Positions 13,391 to 20,342 of a stretch of DNA of 23,511 nucleotides are shown piece by piece. Within the stretch, counting starts at the first letter, position 1; every line of letters starts with the position of its first letter. A model generated the notes under the pieces. It searched no databases, was not told the DNA's origin, and worked only from the letters and a program-made list of their open reading frames with translations. This stretch comes from a virus: positions 1-23,511 of IMG/VR virus record IMGVR_UViG_3300025138_000368, one strand, 5' to 3'. The translations under genes and the position numbers were made by a program.

Positions 13391-14540
13391 CTTTTAACCT
13401 CATTTCATCTATTATTTTTTTCTTCTCAGGGTCTGCGTGACTAGACATAGTTCTTAATCTTCTGCCTTTCATATCACCCCTTAAAGCTATCATACATAAA
13501 CCTTTCCAGGATAAACCAGTTGTGTCATCAGGCTTTGTATCAGGTACAGGTCTTTTAACTAGACTTAAATGATTACCTACTGCATTTTTAACATTATTTA
13601 AAATGAATTTTTGTTGCGTTGGATCATATAAAGCTACATTGTCATAAAACCAATCTTTCCACGTTTTACCTTTTGGAAGTTTTATACCTCCAAAACCATA
13701 TAATTGTGTTCTAGAATATTTTTCTGAAGTTGAAGCTCCAGGAACTCTATCACACATTTGCGCCCAAAGTTTAGGCCACCCTGTTTTATATTGCCATAAA
13801 CCCCTCATTGGTTCTTCACCAAAAGGAACACAAACTCTTTGTTCGTTTTTTCCTACACCCATCTTATCTAGAACATCATAAACTTTATTATAATCCCAAT
13901 TATAAATCTTAGGTGCTAACCAAACATCTGAAGAAGTCCAATCATAAATAGGTGATACTCCGTGAGAATATCCACTTCTTGCCGCAGTAATCCAGTTATC
14001 TTTTGTTCTATGTGATACTGCTCTAAACCTAGTTAAACTTTCTTGTGCCCTTAAACCTCTTACATCTGCAATTTTTCCGTGAGTATGATCATAAACTCTA
14101 TGCGAAACATCAGGCACTGTGTGTTCAGGATATTTAAAACCATCTACTTCTGTAACTGCAAAATCTGGAATTTGTCTAACCCATTTATCTTTACAAGCAG
14201 GGTCAAATGGATACCACCAAGGGCTACGTCTTGAACCTCCGTTTCTATGTTTAATGGGAACACATAACCATTTTAATCTTATGTCAGGATCATTTTTTAC
14301 CCTCATCATATATTCAACTGTTTCAGGCATTATGACTTCCTCATCCCAAAAATATACATCTAAAGGAAGTTTGTTTTTCTCTCTAGCTACTTTTAAACCT
14401 AAATTTAAACAGACAGTAGAGTCTTTGCCTCCACTAAATGAGATAACTACTTTATCAAAGGCATCAAATAAATATCTAAATCTATCTAATGCCGATTGAT
14501 ATACGTTAGTTTCAATTTCTTTTTTCTTTAAGACGACCAT
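13374..14540 (-). CDS. IbrA-like PP-loop enzyme (PAPS reductase superfamily, DUF3440-like)
   Basis: A 388-residue ATP-pyrophosphatase-fold protein. After the helical start NVYQSALDRFRYLFDAFDK comes the PP-loop VVISFSGGKDSTVCLNLGL (residues 31-49), then DVYFWDEEVIMPETVEY (61-77), RGLRAQESLTR (161-171) and SPIYDWTSSDVW (196-207), which match IbrA and the wider PAPS reductase family. The C-terminal half contains VCVPFGEEP, GWPKLWAQM and a basic end typical of the IbrA branch rather than assimilatory reductases. The reaction probably begins with adenylation of a substrate; the product is unknown. It overlaps the symporter gene by 29 bases and the IbrB-like gene by 17, so the three are translationally linked. 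Confidence 0.87.
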   Translation of the reverse strand: MVVLKKKEIETNVYQSALDRFRYLFDAFDKVVISFSGGKDSTVCLNLGLKVAREKNKLPLDVYFWDEEVIMPETVEYMMRVKNDPDIRLKWLCVPIKHRNGGSRRSPWWYPFDPACKDKWVRQIPDFAVTEVDGFKYPEHTVPDVSHRVYDHTHGKIADVRGLRAQESLTRFRAVSHRTKDNWITAARSGYSHGVSPIYDWTSSDVWLAPKIYNWDYNKVYDVLDKMGVGKNEQRVCVPFGEEPMRGLWQYKTGWPKLWAQMCDRVPGASTSEKYSRTQLYGFGGIKLPKGKTWKDWFYDNVALYDPTQQKFILNNVKNAVGNHLSLVKRPVPDTKPDDTTGLSWKGLCMIALRGDMKGRRLRTMSSHADPEKKKIIDEMRLKDETRY

Positions 14541-15918
14541 ATTTTGTAAATAGTATAACTATGATACCACTTGCAAGAACAGTAAATAATGATGCGAAGA
14601 CTTTTAAGTCTGTCAAACCATTAAATCCAGCTACTGCAAATAAAGGAACACCAAAACATAAAGATGTAAGTATTCCATAAAACATTCCTCTTTCAGAAAG
14701 TTTTTTGTAAATGATAGTTAAGATTGTTGGAATTAAAGTTGATGCTCTTAATGTTCCATAAAATATAAATAGATATAATATTTTTAAGTCAGGAATATTA
14801 GCAATTAATGTTCCCCCAATTGCAAGTGCAACCATTCCGTATTTTGCTGTAAGTAGTTTGTCTTTTGATTTTCTCATAATATCTGTACTTACTATAGATG
14901 ATATAGAACATAATCCTGAATCTAATGTAGAAACAAGACCTGATAGCAACATCCATACAAAGGGTATTAATATTATTTTAGGCAGTAATTCATTTACTGT
15001 AATTATATTAATTAATTGAGCATTACTTCCTGCTTCTAATCCCATACCTGCCGCCATAAAACCAATTACAGAAGTAAATATTGGAACAACACCAAAAACT
15101 AATGCAGAAAATAAAAATGCTTTCTTGACTTCGCTTCGTTTAGTCGTGAATGCTCTTTGCCAAAAAGATTGATCACCAAATGGTCCAGCAAGTAATCCGA
15201 TAGTTACAACTATTCCAAATGAATAAGCAACAGTTGGGTCAAAGACATTAGAAAAGTCACCTGATATACCTCCAAAACCTTTAGACAGCACTTCATAGCC
15301 ACCACCTTTTACATAGACTAATGGCACTACTGCAAATACTACTACAAGAATAATAATCATCTGCCATACGTCTGTCATAATTGATGCTCTAATTCCTGAA
15401 ACCAAACTATAAGATAGTGCAATCATTGTTAAAATAATAGTTACTACTGTAAAATCAATTCCAGTTAAATATGTAACTACTGCACCTCCAGCTAATAATT
15501 GAACAGCGAATTGACAAATAGATAATGCTGATAAACTAATTATATATAATACTTGTACTCTTCTAGAATATCTTACATTCATATATTCAGCTAAGGTGTA
15601 TCCGTTTTTAAATTTCTTTCTTAAATAATGCGCAAAATAAGCAAAGATACAAAGACATAAAATATTTGGTACTGTGAACCAAAATACTCCAGGAAGTCCT
15701 TGTTGATATGCTTTCTGTGATGCTATGAATAGAGCTGGAGCCCATATCCAAGTTGCGGCAGTAGAAAAACCTGATTTCATAAATCCAACTTTTCTGTCTG
15801 CTACTAAAAAATTAGTATGAGTTTTTGATTTCTTTAAATAGAAATATGAAAGACCATACATAAAAAGACCATAGCTAATCAATAAGACATAGCCAGTCAT
15901 AGGTGTTAGTGAGTTCAT
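14512..15918 (-). CDS. Sodium:solute symporter (SSS family)
   Basis: A 468-residue integral membrane protein with about 12-13 hydrophobic helices, the normal SSS length and architecture. Family signatures include NGYTLAEYMNVRYSRR (residues 105-120), SGIRASIMTDVWQMIII (174-190), GDQSFWQRAF (248-257) and the hydroxyl-rich TM8-type segment SGLVSTLDSGLCSISSIVST (326-345), which in relatives helps bind sodium. SSS members import urea, proline, pantothenate, sugars or other solutes with Na+; the GDQ(S)FWQRA form is common in urea/amino-acid-like branches, but substrate cannot be deduced. It is intact and embedded in an operon of ParB-like and PP-loop genes: TAA of the upstream gene is followed directly by this ATG, with GGAGAT in front. 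Confidence 0.92.
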   Translation of the reverse strand: MNSLTPMTGYVLLISYGLFMYGLSYFYLKKSKTHTNFLVADRKVGFMKSGFSTAATWIWAPALFIASQKAYQQGLPGVFWFTVPNILCLCIFAYFAHYLRKKFKNGYTLAEYMNVRYSRRVQVLYIISLSALSICQFAVQLLAGGAVVTYLTGIDFTVVTIILTMIALSYSLVSGIRASIMTDVWQMIIILVVVFAVVPLVYVKGGGYEVLSKGFGGISGDFSNVFDPTVAYSFGIVVTIGLLAGPFGDQSFWQRAFTTKRSEVKKAFLFSALVFGVVPIFTSVIGFMAAGMGLEAGSNAQLINIITVNELLPKIILIPFVWMLLSGLVSTLDSGLCSISSIVSTDIMRKSKDKLLTAKYGMVALAIGGTLIANIPDLKILYLFIFYGTLRASTLIPTILTIIYKKLSERGMFYGILTSLCFGVPLFAVAGFNGLTDLKVFASLFTVLASGIIVILFTKYGRLKEKRN

Positions 15919-16560
15919 TTATCTCCTGACTAAAAACATAATCGCTTCTGAAAATGTTTTTAAATTGTTATTAGTTTTTATTTCATTAAGTATCTTGTAA
16001 AGTTCTTTTCTATCATCTTCTGTAAGTAATAGAGAAAACTCAACAAACTTATTATTTTCATCTGACGGATTAGTAAATGTATTTTGTGTTTTGACTGATT
16101 CATCACCACCATTTTCCTCATTGTCTTTTGAAATTTGTTTATCTGTTTCCATTTCTTGAAAACGTAATTTTATATAATCAAACTCACCCTCATCAAATCC
16201 GAGTAAGCCCTCATCAATTTTATTACCATCTAATAATTCTGATATTTCTTTAACTGCTTTATCCCAATCCCAAGAAGATTCCTCGTGACTTCTATTATCC
16301 ATAAACCTATAAGCTCTGACTTTCTCATCAGATAAACCTACTGCTCTGAGTATTGGTACTTCTCTAAATCCTAATTTTTCTGCCGCCCTGTGTCTTGTGT
16401 GTCCTGCAACTATGACATTTTTTTCATCAACTACTATAGGTTGTTGCCACCCAAATTCTTTTAAAGATAATGCAACTTTATCAACTGCTTTATCAGAAAT
16501 TTTTCGTGGATTATCAGGGTAAGGTTTGACTTGCGTAATTTCTACTGTTTCTATTTTCAT
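15919..16560 (-). CDS. ParB-like N-terminal domain protein
   Basis: A 213-residue protein. Residues 1-90 are a canonical ParB N-terminal domain: PYPDNPRKISDKAVDKVALS (13-32), GWQQPIVVDEKNVIVAGHTR (37-56), HRAAEKLGFREVPI (57-70), LSDEKVRAYRFMDNRSHE (76-93). LLGFDEGEFDYI (119-130) is the motif that in many phage proteins joins this domain to a DNA methyltransferase. Here the methyltransferase is missing; instead there is an acidic linker and a short C-terminal helical segment (LLLTEDDRKELYKILNEIKT). It is the first gene of the cassette with the symporter and IbrA/IbrB-like genes. No clear ribosome site precedes the ATG. Confidence 0.87.
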   Translation of the reverse strand: MKIETVEITQVKPYPDNPRKISDKAVDKVALSLKEFGWQQPIVVDEKNVIVAGHTRHRAAEKLGFREVPILRAVGLSDEKVRAYRFMDNRSHEESSWDWDKAVKEISELLDGNKIDEGLLGFDEGEFDYIKLRFQEMETDKQISKDNEENGGDESVKTQNTFTNPSDENNKFVEFSLLLTEDDRKELYKILNEIKTNNNLKTFSEAIMFLVRR

Positions 16561-16598
16561 AAATTAGTTAAATCGCTTTCTGTCTAATTATCGTTGTA

Positions 16599-17213
16599 CT
16601 ATACTTTTTTTTTATGATTGTAAAATACTAACTTATGGTACTTTATTCTTTTCAAAAAGTCTTCCCATTTATCAGGGTGTTTATCAAAACCATCAACCAG
16701 CATTTCTCTCTTATACTTATCCATTTCGCCTATAAGTTGCCACGCTTTTTTCTCTAATAATGCACGTGGGGATTGTGACTTGTTCTTTTGAACCTTAGAC
16801 TTGTAAAAAATGTTAGTTCTTTTTTGAACATTCATTAATGTTTGATTAACAATATTTATATTCACATATTTCTTTTCTTCTTTTTTCTCATTAGTAGTAT
16901 TATTATTATATGTATTTATTAGGGAGCAATTTTTGCTCGTGGTTTTACCTCCTTTTGCTATGTGAACAGTATAGAGGTTTGAGTTATTAGACCTTTTTAC
17001 CCAACTTATAAACCCATATTTCTTAAATTTCATAACAATACTTTGTACTGTTCTTTTTGATAAATCTAAATGCCTGGAAACATAATCAATAGAAAAAAAT
17101 AATTTATCATACATATTATTATATTTAATAAAAAAACATAAAACCTTAATTTGATTACCAGTTAATTTATAATCAAAAATATATTTCTCAGGTAGTACAA
17201 TAAATTTCTCCAT
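16599..17213 (-). CDS. Winged-helix DNA-binding protein, possible replication initiator
   Basis: A 204-residue basic protein. Residues 1-90 look like a winged helix of the type found in phage replication O/DnaD-like proteins: KLTGNQIKVLCFFIKYNN-like helices, then the recognition segment VSRHLDLSKRTVQSIVMKFK and the wing KYGFISWVKRSNNSNLYTVH. The middle is low-complexity Lys/Asn/Thr, and the last 60 residues are helical and basic (ALLEKKAWQLIGEMDKYKRE). Its place beside a VRR-NUC nuclease and HNH-like protein fits a replication or recombination group. The C-terminal HKKKV is encoded by a nine-A run, a possible slippage point. The initiator role is inference. Confidence 0.66.
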   Translation of the reverse strand: MEKFIVLPEKYIFDYKLTGNQIKVLCFFIKYNNMYDKLFFSIDYVSRHLDLSKRTVQSIVMKFKKYGFISWVKRSNNSNLYTVHIAKGGKTTSKNCSLINTYNNNTTNEKKEEKKYVNINIVNQTLMNVQKRTNIFYKSKVQKNKSQSPRALLEKKAWQLIGEMDKYKREMLVDGFDKHPDKWEDFLKRIKYHKLVFYNHKKKV

Positions 17214-17247
17214 AACTTCAGTTAATGATTTTATAAACTAATTGTGT

Positions 17248-17634
17248 CTATTTTACAACTTCGCTTTTAGGTTGTGTTTCTATAAATTTACCATATTTAC
17301 GGACTATTGAATATAGGTCATCTTTAATATCTGAGAAGTCGCCTTTCAATATGTAGTGTGGTGTTCTAAGTTTAGCACTATTTTCATACCACGTTAGCTG
17401 TGTATTTGATAATCTACCTGACTTTGATTTTAATTCTATATAAACTATTCTACCTGCTGGAAACTCTATTATTAAATCAGGACATCCAGGTTTCATTCCC
17501 ATTTTAATTAATAGCATCTTATTGCTAATACTTCTTATGCCTTGATTGGGAACGTGGAAATATCTAAATTGATATTTATCTTGCAAGTAAAATAAGAATT
17601 TACATACTTCAATTTGTATTTTGTATTCTTTCAT
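17248..17634 (-). CDS. VRR-NUC domain nuclease
   Basis: A 128-residue, stand-alone VRR-NUC domain of the PD-(D/E)xK superfamily. The N-terminal helix (YKIQIEVCKFLFYLQDK) and RYFHVPNQGIRS lead to the catalytic core: GMKPGCPDLIIEFPAGRIVY (residues 46-65) with Asp53, and IELKSKSGRLSNTQ (66-79) with Glu67 and Lys69. Phage VRR-NUC proteins are structure-specific nucleases, often resolving branched DNA during replication or packaging. It starts within the end of the endolysin gene (26-base overlap). All expected catalytic residues are present and length is normal for this class. Confidence 0.93.
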   Translation of the reverse strand: MKEYKIQIEVCKFLFYLQDKYQFRYFHVPNQGIRSISNKMLLIKMGMKPGCPDLIIEFPAGRIVYIELKSKSGRLSNTQLTWYENSAKLRTPHYILKGDFSDIKDDLYSIVRKYGKFIETQPKSEVVK

Positions 17635-18262
17635 CTCTTAAATTTAATATTGTTGATTTTACTTTAGATACATATTCAACATCTGTGGCAAACTTAGTTA
17701 ATTTTTCAGCAAGTTTTAAAGTATCTATATTATTATTTAAAAGCATTGTGGTTCTTGTTCTTCTAAAATCTAGAAATGCTGGGTGATTATTTAATATTTT
17801 TATATAGTATTTTACACAATCGCATTTTGTTTTAAATACTTTTACTCCAAATGTAGAGTCCTTGTTATTAAATGGCTTAATATGATCTTCTGTTAAATCC
17901 CAGGTTCTAATACCAAATAAATTATTGCCCTGTACTGCAAATCTTGATGTTCCATAATAAGATTCCAATACTGCTTGTGCAATTATAATTTCTTTTGGTA
18001 TTCTTTCTTCTTGGTGTAGTGAAAAGTTTAAGTAGTTAATGCAAGTTTCTAATGATTCAATAAATTGTTTTTTATTTTGATATATAAATTCAGGTTGATA
18101 TATACCTATATTCTTAGCTTCATTTATGTATTTAGTTTCTATCTTATGTTCTATTTTATCTATTGTAAAAAAGTTAGGATTAAATGTTCCAGTAATAAAA
18201 GAAACAATAATTAAAACCAATAATAATAGTTTACCAGTCAAAATGGATTTTAAATTTTTCAT
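17609..18262 (-). CDS. Membrane-anchored endolysin (Bax/FlgJ-type glucosaminidase)
   Basis: A 217-residue protein with an N-terminal hydrophobic segment (LTGKLLLLVLIIVSFITGTF, residues 8-27), preceded by lysines and without an evident signal-peptidase site, as in signal-anchor or SAR endolysins. The catalytic domain has IPKEIIIAQAVLESYYGTSR (88-107), with Glu100 in the place of the catalytic acid, then GNNLFGIRTW (112-121). These match beta-N-acetylglucosaminidases of the Bax/FlgJ type that cut peptidoglycan glycan strands. It overlaps both neighbours (26 and 32 bases). No holin is evident beside it, consistent with Sec-dependent export of the lysin itself. Confidence 0.87.
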   Translation of the reverse strand: MKNLKSILTGKLLLLVLIIVSFITGTFNPNFFTIDKIEHKIETKYINEAKNIGIYQPEFIYQNKKQFIESLETCINYLNFSLHQEERIPKEIIIAQAVLESYYGTSRFAVQGNNLFGIRTWDLTEDHIKPFNNKDSTFGVKVFKTKCDCVKYYIKILNNHPAFLDFRRTRTTMLLNNNIDTLKLAEKLTKFATDVEYVSKVKSTILNLRDERIQNTN

Positions 18263-18560
18263 ATATTGCTTTCCTTATTTTAGAGTCAGGACTTTCTGCA
18301 CAAAGTGCTAGAGCTTTTGCTACTGGATTAATTTGATATAATGTCCAAAACATTCGTTCATTCATACGATGTTGTTCTGAGTGATGCTCTATGCAAAGAG
18401 GTACAACAAAACTATCGCAGGGTTTCATTCCCATTCCTGCACCTGTAAATCTTAGATGTGCTGATTGAACATCAGTTCTCCTGCATATGACACAGGGTTG
18501 TTCTGATACATATACTAAATGTTTTCTACTTTTTATTATCTGTAGTTTCTGATAAACCAT
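18231..18560 (-). CDS. HNH-like zinc-binding nuclease (DUF968/Ref-like)
   Basis: A 109-residue protein with the motif order of small HNH-type phage proteins: CVIC (C23, C26), AHLRFTGAGMGMKPCD (H35, with the GMGxKP loop of the DUF968/Ref type), VVPLCIEHHSEQHR (C56, H59, H60, H64). Cys and His residues would hold zinc, and the HH..Q..H segment forms the nuclease core. Related proteins act in phage recombination. The start at 18560 overlaps the upstream gene by 35 bases and has no clear ribosome site, so translation probably relies on coupling. The end overlaps the endolysin start. Confidence 0.84.
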   Translation of the reverse strand: MVYQKLQIIKSRKHLVYVSEQPCVICRRTDVQSAHLRFTGAGMGMKPCDSFVVPLCIEHHSEQHRMNERMFWTLYQINPVAKALALCAESPDSKIRKAIYEKFKIHFDW

Positions 18561-18888
18561 AAATATCTATAACATCTAATGCTCTTAATTTATAGATTAT
18601 TTCAGGTTTACCTCCCTCATTTTTTCTAGTTTCTTCTGTATCTATTATTAGATTTTGTAATTTTAACTCTGTAGTTCTTGGTCTTATAGTAAGTAAATTT
18701 CTATTACATCTATTAGCTAGTTCAGAAGTTGTAAGTCCTTTTGGAAATACTTTTTCAAGCTCTAGTAGAACCATTTTCTGTAATCTACCTAGTTGCTTAT
18801 TAATATCATCAGCCGCCATTACAGAAGTTCTTACTTTTCTGTGTCCAGCTTTATAAGGATATTTATTAAAATCAAATTCACCCTGCAT
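18526..18888 (-). CDS. Winged-helix DNA-binding protein
   Basis: A 120-residue protein with a probable winged-helix domain in its C-terminal two thirds: LGRLQKMVLLELEKVFPKGL, TTSELANRCNRNLLTIRPRT (helix-turn-helix) and ELKLQNLIIDTEETRKNEGG (wing). The first 25 residues are basic with KAGHRKVRTS. The same layout ('GLT..E.a.....~tvRPR..eL...glI') is frequent in small phage regulators that accompany replication genes. The start overlaps the previous small gene by 11 bases, with a weak AGG ribosome site. Which promoter it regulates, if any, is not visible. Confidence 0.75.
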   Translation of the reverse strand: MQGEFDFNKYPYKAGHRKVRTSVMAADDINKQLGRLQKMVLLELEKVFPKGLTTSELANRCNRNLLTIRPRTTELKLQNLIIDTEETRKNEGGKPEIIYKLRALDVIDIYGLSETTDNKK

Positions 18889-19057
18889 TAATTTTACCTA
18901 TATATTTTAAAGCATCTTTTTCATTACAAAAAAATTGATCAGAAAAACCCCAATTAGATTCATTTAAAACTTTTAAAAGTTTTTTTACTTTTAATTTTTT
19001 AGGTTGTTTAGAACCAGTTTTTAAAACATATATATATAAATCAGCTTTATCTGTCAT
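18878..19057 (-). CDS. 59-residue uncharacterised basic protein
   Basis: Encodes MTDKADLYIYVLKTGSKQPK, then KLKVKKLLKVLNESNWGFSD and QFFCNEKDALKYIGKINAG. It looks like a small alpha/beta unit with a basic centre. The ATG at 19057 overlaps the stop of the previous gene in an ATGA arrangement, and its own stop lies 11 bases inside the next gene. Gap-free coupling on both sides makes it a credible gene. No family is recognised. Confidence 0.66.
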   Translation of the reverse strand: MTDKADLYIYVLKTGSKQPKKLKVKKLLKVLNESNWGFSDQFFCNEKDALKYIGKINAG

Positions 19058-19257
19058 TTTATTTTCTCCAAAGTTTTTTCTATTTCTTTAACTAAGTAAG
19101 GTATTCTTTCCTCTTCTTTTTCAGGCAACATTACAAAAATATCTCTTTGAGTAATAAAGCATAATTTATCTAGCACGTCTTCCAGTATCGTTTGTCTAAA
19201 TTGTTCACTTTGTGTTGGGTCTTTCATAATAGGTTTTTCTTTTTTATTATTATCCAT
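19054..19257 (-). CDS. 67-residue uncharacterised protein
   Basis: A charged, helical protein: MDNNKKEKPIMKDPTQSEQF, then RQTILEDVLDKLCFITQRDI and a C-terminal FVMLPEKEEERIPYLVKEIE. GAGG lies nine bases upstream of the ATG at 19257, and the start overlaps the stop of the preceding gene by eight bases. An alternative ATG at residue 11 exists but has no ribosome site. No domain is recognised; the acidic C-terminal helix would suit a protein-protein contact. Confidence 0.68.
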   Translation of the reverse strand: MDNNKKEKPIMKDPTQSEQFRQTILEDVLDKLCFITQRDIFVMLPEKEEERIPYLVKEIEKTLEKIK

Positions 19258-19483
19258 TTTTCCTCATTTCATTAAAGCTGGGAGATTTACCTCTACAGGC
19301 AATCTTATATCCCTTGATTATAACTGATTGACCAACTAACAGATTATTTACTTTTCTCATCTGCATAGTTGAAACATTACCAATGATACTCATCAAACCT
19401 AATCTACCAGCATTAAAGTCTTTGCTGATAGTTAGGTTCTGAACAGTTCCGTTTTTGAGTATATTGTATTTTGCAATACTCAC
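19250..19483 (-). CDS. Uncharacterised beta-rich protein, GTG start
   Basis: The product, 77 residues, begins MSIAKYNILKNGTVQNLTIS and continues with GLMSIIGNVSTMQMRKVNNL, LVGQSVIIKGYKIACRGKSP. I prefer the GTG at 19483: it overlaps the previous stop as GTGA and has GGAG eight bases upstream. The alternative ATG at 19519 would sit 40 bases inside the previous gene with no ribosome site. The 'LLVGQSVIIKGYKI' strand pattern suggests a small barrel. Function is unknown. Confidence 0.67.
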   Translation of the reverse strand: MSIAKYNILKNGTVQNLTISKDFNAGRLGLMSIIGNVSTMQMRKVNNLLVGQSVIIKGYKIACRGKSPSFNEMRKNG

Positions 19484-19746
19484 TTTACTAACTCCATCAT
19501 TCCAAACGGAACATTCCATTTTTGACCTGCAACATTTATTACTGCTTTTTTTACGTTCATCTTTTCTACTTTGCCAGTTCTTTTCTGTCCATTTCTTCTT
19601 CCAAACTGAACAATAACTCCAACTCTAAATTTAGCACCAGCTTCTGTGTGCAGTTGGTTTCTTCTTTGCTTGATAGTTTCTATTAATTCGTTGATAGAAT
19701 TGCTATCCATTGACATTATTTTTGTGTGTATATCATCTATTTTCAT
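19480..19746 (-). CDS. KOW/SH3-like small phage protein
   Basis: An 88-residue protein. A helical N-terminus (INELIETIKQRRNQLHTE) is followed by a compact barrel pattern: AKFRVGVIVQFGRRNGQKRT (residues 37-56), GKVEKMNVKKAVINVAGQKW (57-76), NVPFGMMELVK. The 'F+vGd.V.F.g..g..+.G.V.+v....v.V...w.VP' arrangement is common in small phage proteins, possibly nucleic-acid or ribosome binding like KOW domains. AAAGGGG precedes the ATG. It is second in the leftward operon, so early expression is likely; role inferred from fold pattern only. Confidence 0.76.
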   Translation of the reverse strand: MKIDDIHTKIMSMDSNSINELIETIKQRRNQLHTEAGAKFRVGVIVQFGRRNGQKRTGKVEKMNVKKAVINVAGQKWNVPFGMMELVK

Positions 19747-19755
19747 ATGTCCCCT

Positions 19756-20133
19756 TTAAGTTATTATTTGATTTTGTTCTGCAAGTATTACTCTATTATG
19801 ATTATTTTTAACAATCTCACCTTGTTCTTCAATCATAATTGCATCTTTTTTTATCCATACTCTTTTAAATGGATAACTAGTCATACAAGAATGATTTTGA
19901 AACTTATTCAAAACTTGTAATCCATCATCACAATTAAAAACATAGTAAATGTCACCATTACTTACATCAACCATATAAGGAAGATCATTACCCTTAGAAG
20001 TATCCATTGATAATTCAATTTTATCTCTTACGAATCCACTATAGTAATATCTACCAGCTACAGATTTTTGAAACTCTAACGCATCTTTTTGAGTGTCAAA
20101 TTTTTTAACATTTATTTTATTTAGTTTGTTCAT
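19756..20133 (-). CDS. Uncharacterised first gene of the leftward operon
   Basis: A 125-residue protein starting MNKLNKINVKKFDTQKDALE after a strong AAGGAG site. It has alternating strands and charged turns (VAGRYYYSGFVRDKIELSMD, DVSNGDIYYVFNCDDGLQVL, YPFKRVWIKKDAIMIEEQGE). No signal peptide, membrane segment or known motif is visible. Being first behind the leftward promoter at 20158-20185, it is probably among the earliest products and could be a host-takeover protein; this is position-based inference only. Confidence 0.72.
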   Translation of the reverse strand: MNKLNKINVKKFDTQKDALEFQKSVAGRYYYSGFVRDKIELSMDTSKGNDLPYMVDVSNGDIYYVFNCDDGLQVLNKFQNHSCMTSYPFKRVWIKKDAIMIEEQGEIVKNNHNRVILAEQNQIIT

Positions 20134-20157
20134 ATATCTCCTTTTCTAGTTAAGGAA

Positions 20158-20185
20158 ACGATACTCTATCTATTCCCTGTGTCAA
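20158..20185 (-). promoter_or_regulatory. Leftward promoter for the 20133-12214 operon
   Basis: On the minus strand TTGACA (20185-20180), a perfect -35, is followed after 16 bases by TATCGT (20163-20158), a moderate -10. The first gene starts 25 bases downstream with AAGGAG in between. It lacks the CAGATTTGGTA block of the two rightward promoters, so the leftward operon may be regulated separately. Confidence 0.6.
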
Positions 20186-20208
20186 TAGTTATTATTACTT
20201 ATTATTAG

Positions 20209-20220
20209 CTATATATATAG
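20209..20220. repeat. 12-base AT palindrome in the divergent intergenic region
   Basis: CTATATATATAG is a perfect palindrome in the 209-base gap (20134-20342) between the divergent leftward and rightward operons. The gap also contains TTATTATTACTTATTATTAG, two GGAGG boxes not followed by a usable gene, and an AT-only run up to the rightward promoter. Such easily melted, repeat-rich DNA could be a regulator site or a replication origin; no iteron set is visible. Confidence 0.4.
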
Positions 20221-20282
20221 GAGGAACAAAACAAGTACAACTGGAGGTGGTAATAAATAATAATATTTTTTAATAATATATA

Positions 20283-20315
20283 TTGACTGGCATATCAGAT
20301 TTGGTACGATTAGAT
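20283..20315 (+). promoter_or_regulatory. Rightward promoter, copy 2 of the shared phage promoter
   Basis: TTGACT (20283-20288), CAGATTTGGTA (20296-20306) and TTAGAT (20310-20315) match copy 1 at 10998-11030 in sequence and spacing, while the bases between them differ. TGG-TACGAT at 20302-20310 reads as an extended -10, 16 bases after the -35. The leader AACAAAAAAACGGAG and the first gene follow at once. Confidence 0.75.
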
Positions 20316-20342
20316 ATGATTAACAAAAAAACGGAGGCAAAA

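Noticed and set aside
12214-14540. Assimilatory PAPS reductases for sulfate reduction
   Set aside because: Neither PP-loop protein shows the C-terminal redox cysteine motif of that enzyme; the larger one fits IbrA and is paired with an IbrB-like gene.
12214-16560. DNA phosphorothioation (Dnd) system
   Set aside because: A PP-loop protein of the wider DndC superfamily is present, but no DndB, DndD or DndE-like protein is found in the window, and the larger PP-loop protein fits IbrA better.
15919-16560. Plasmid-type ParA/ParB partition system
   Set aside because: No ParA-like ATPase or centromere-like repeat set is present, and the ParB central helix-turn-helix domain is lacking.
20283-20342. 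TTG-initiated extension of the first gene of rightward operon 2
   Set aside because: These bases are the promoter and leader that match 10998-11030; the ATG at 20343 has CGGAGG.
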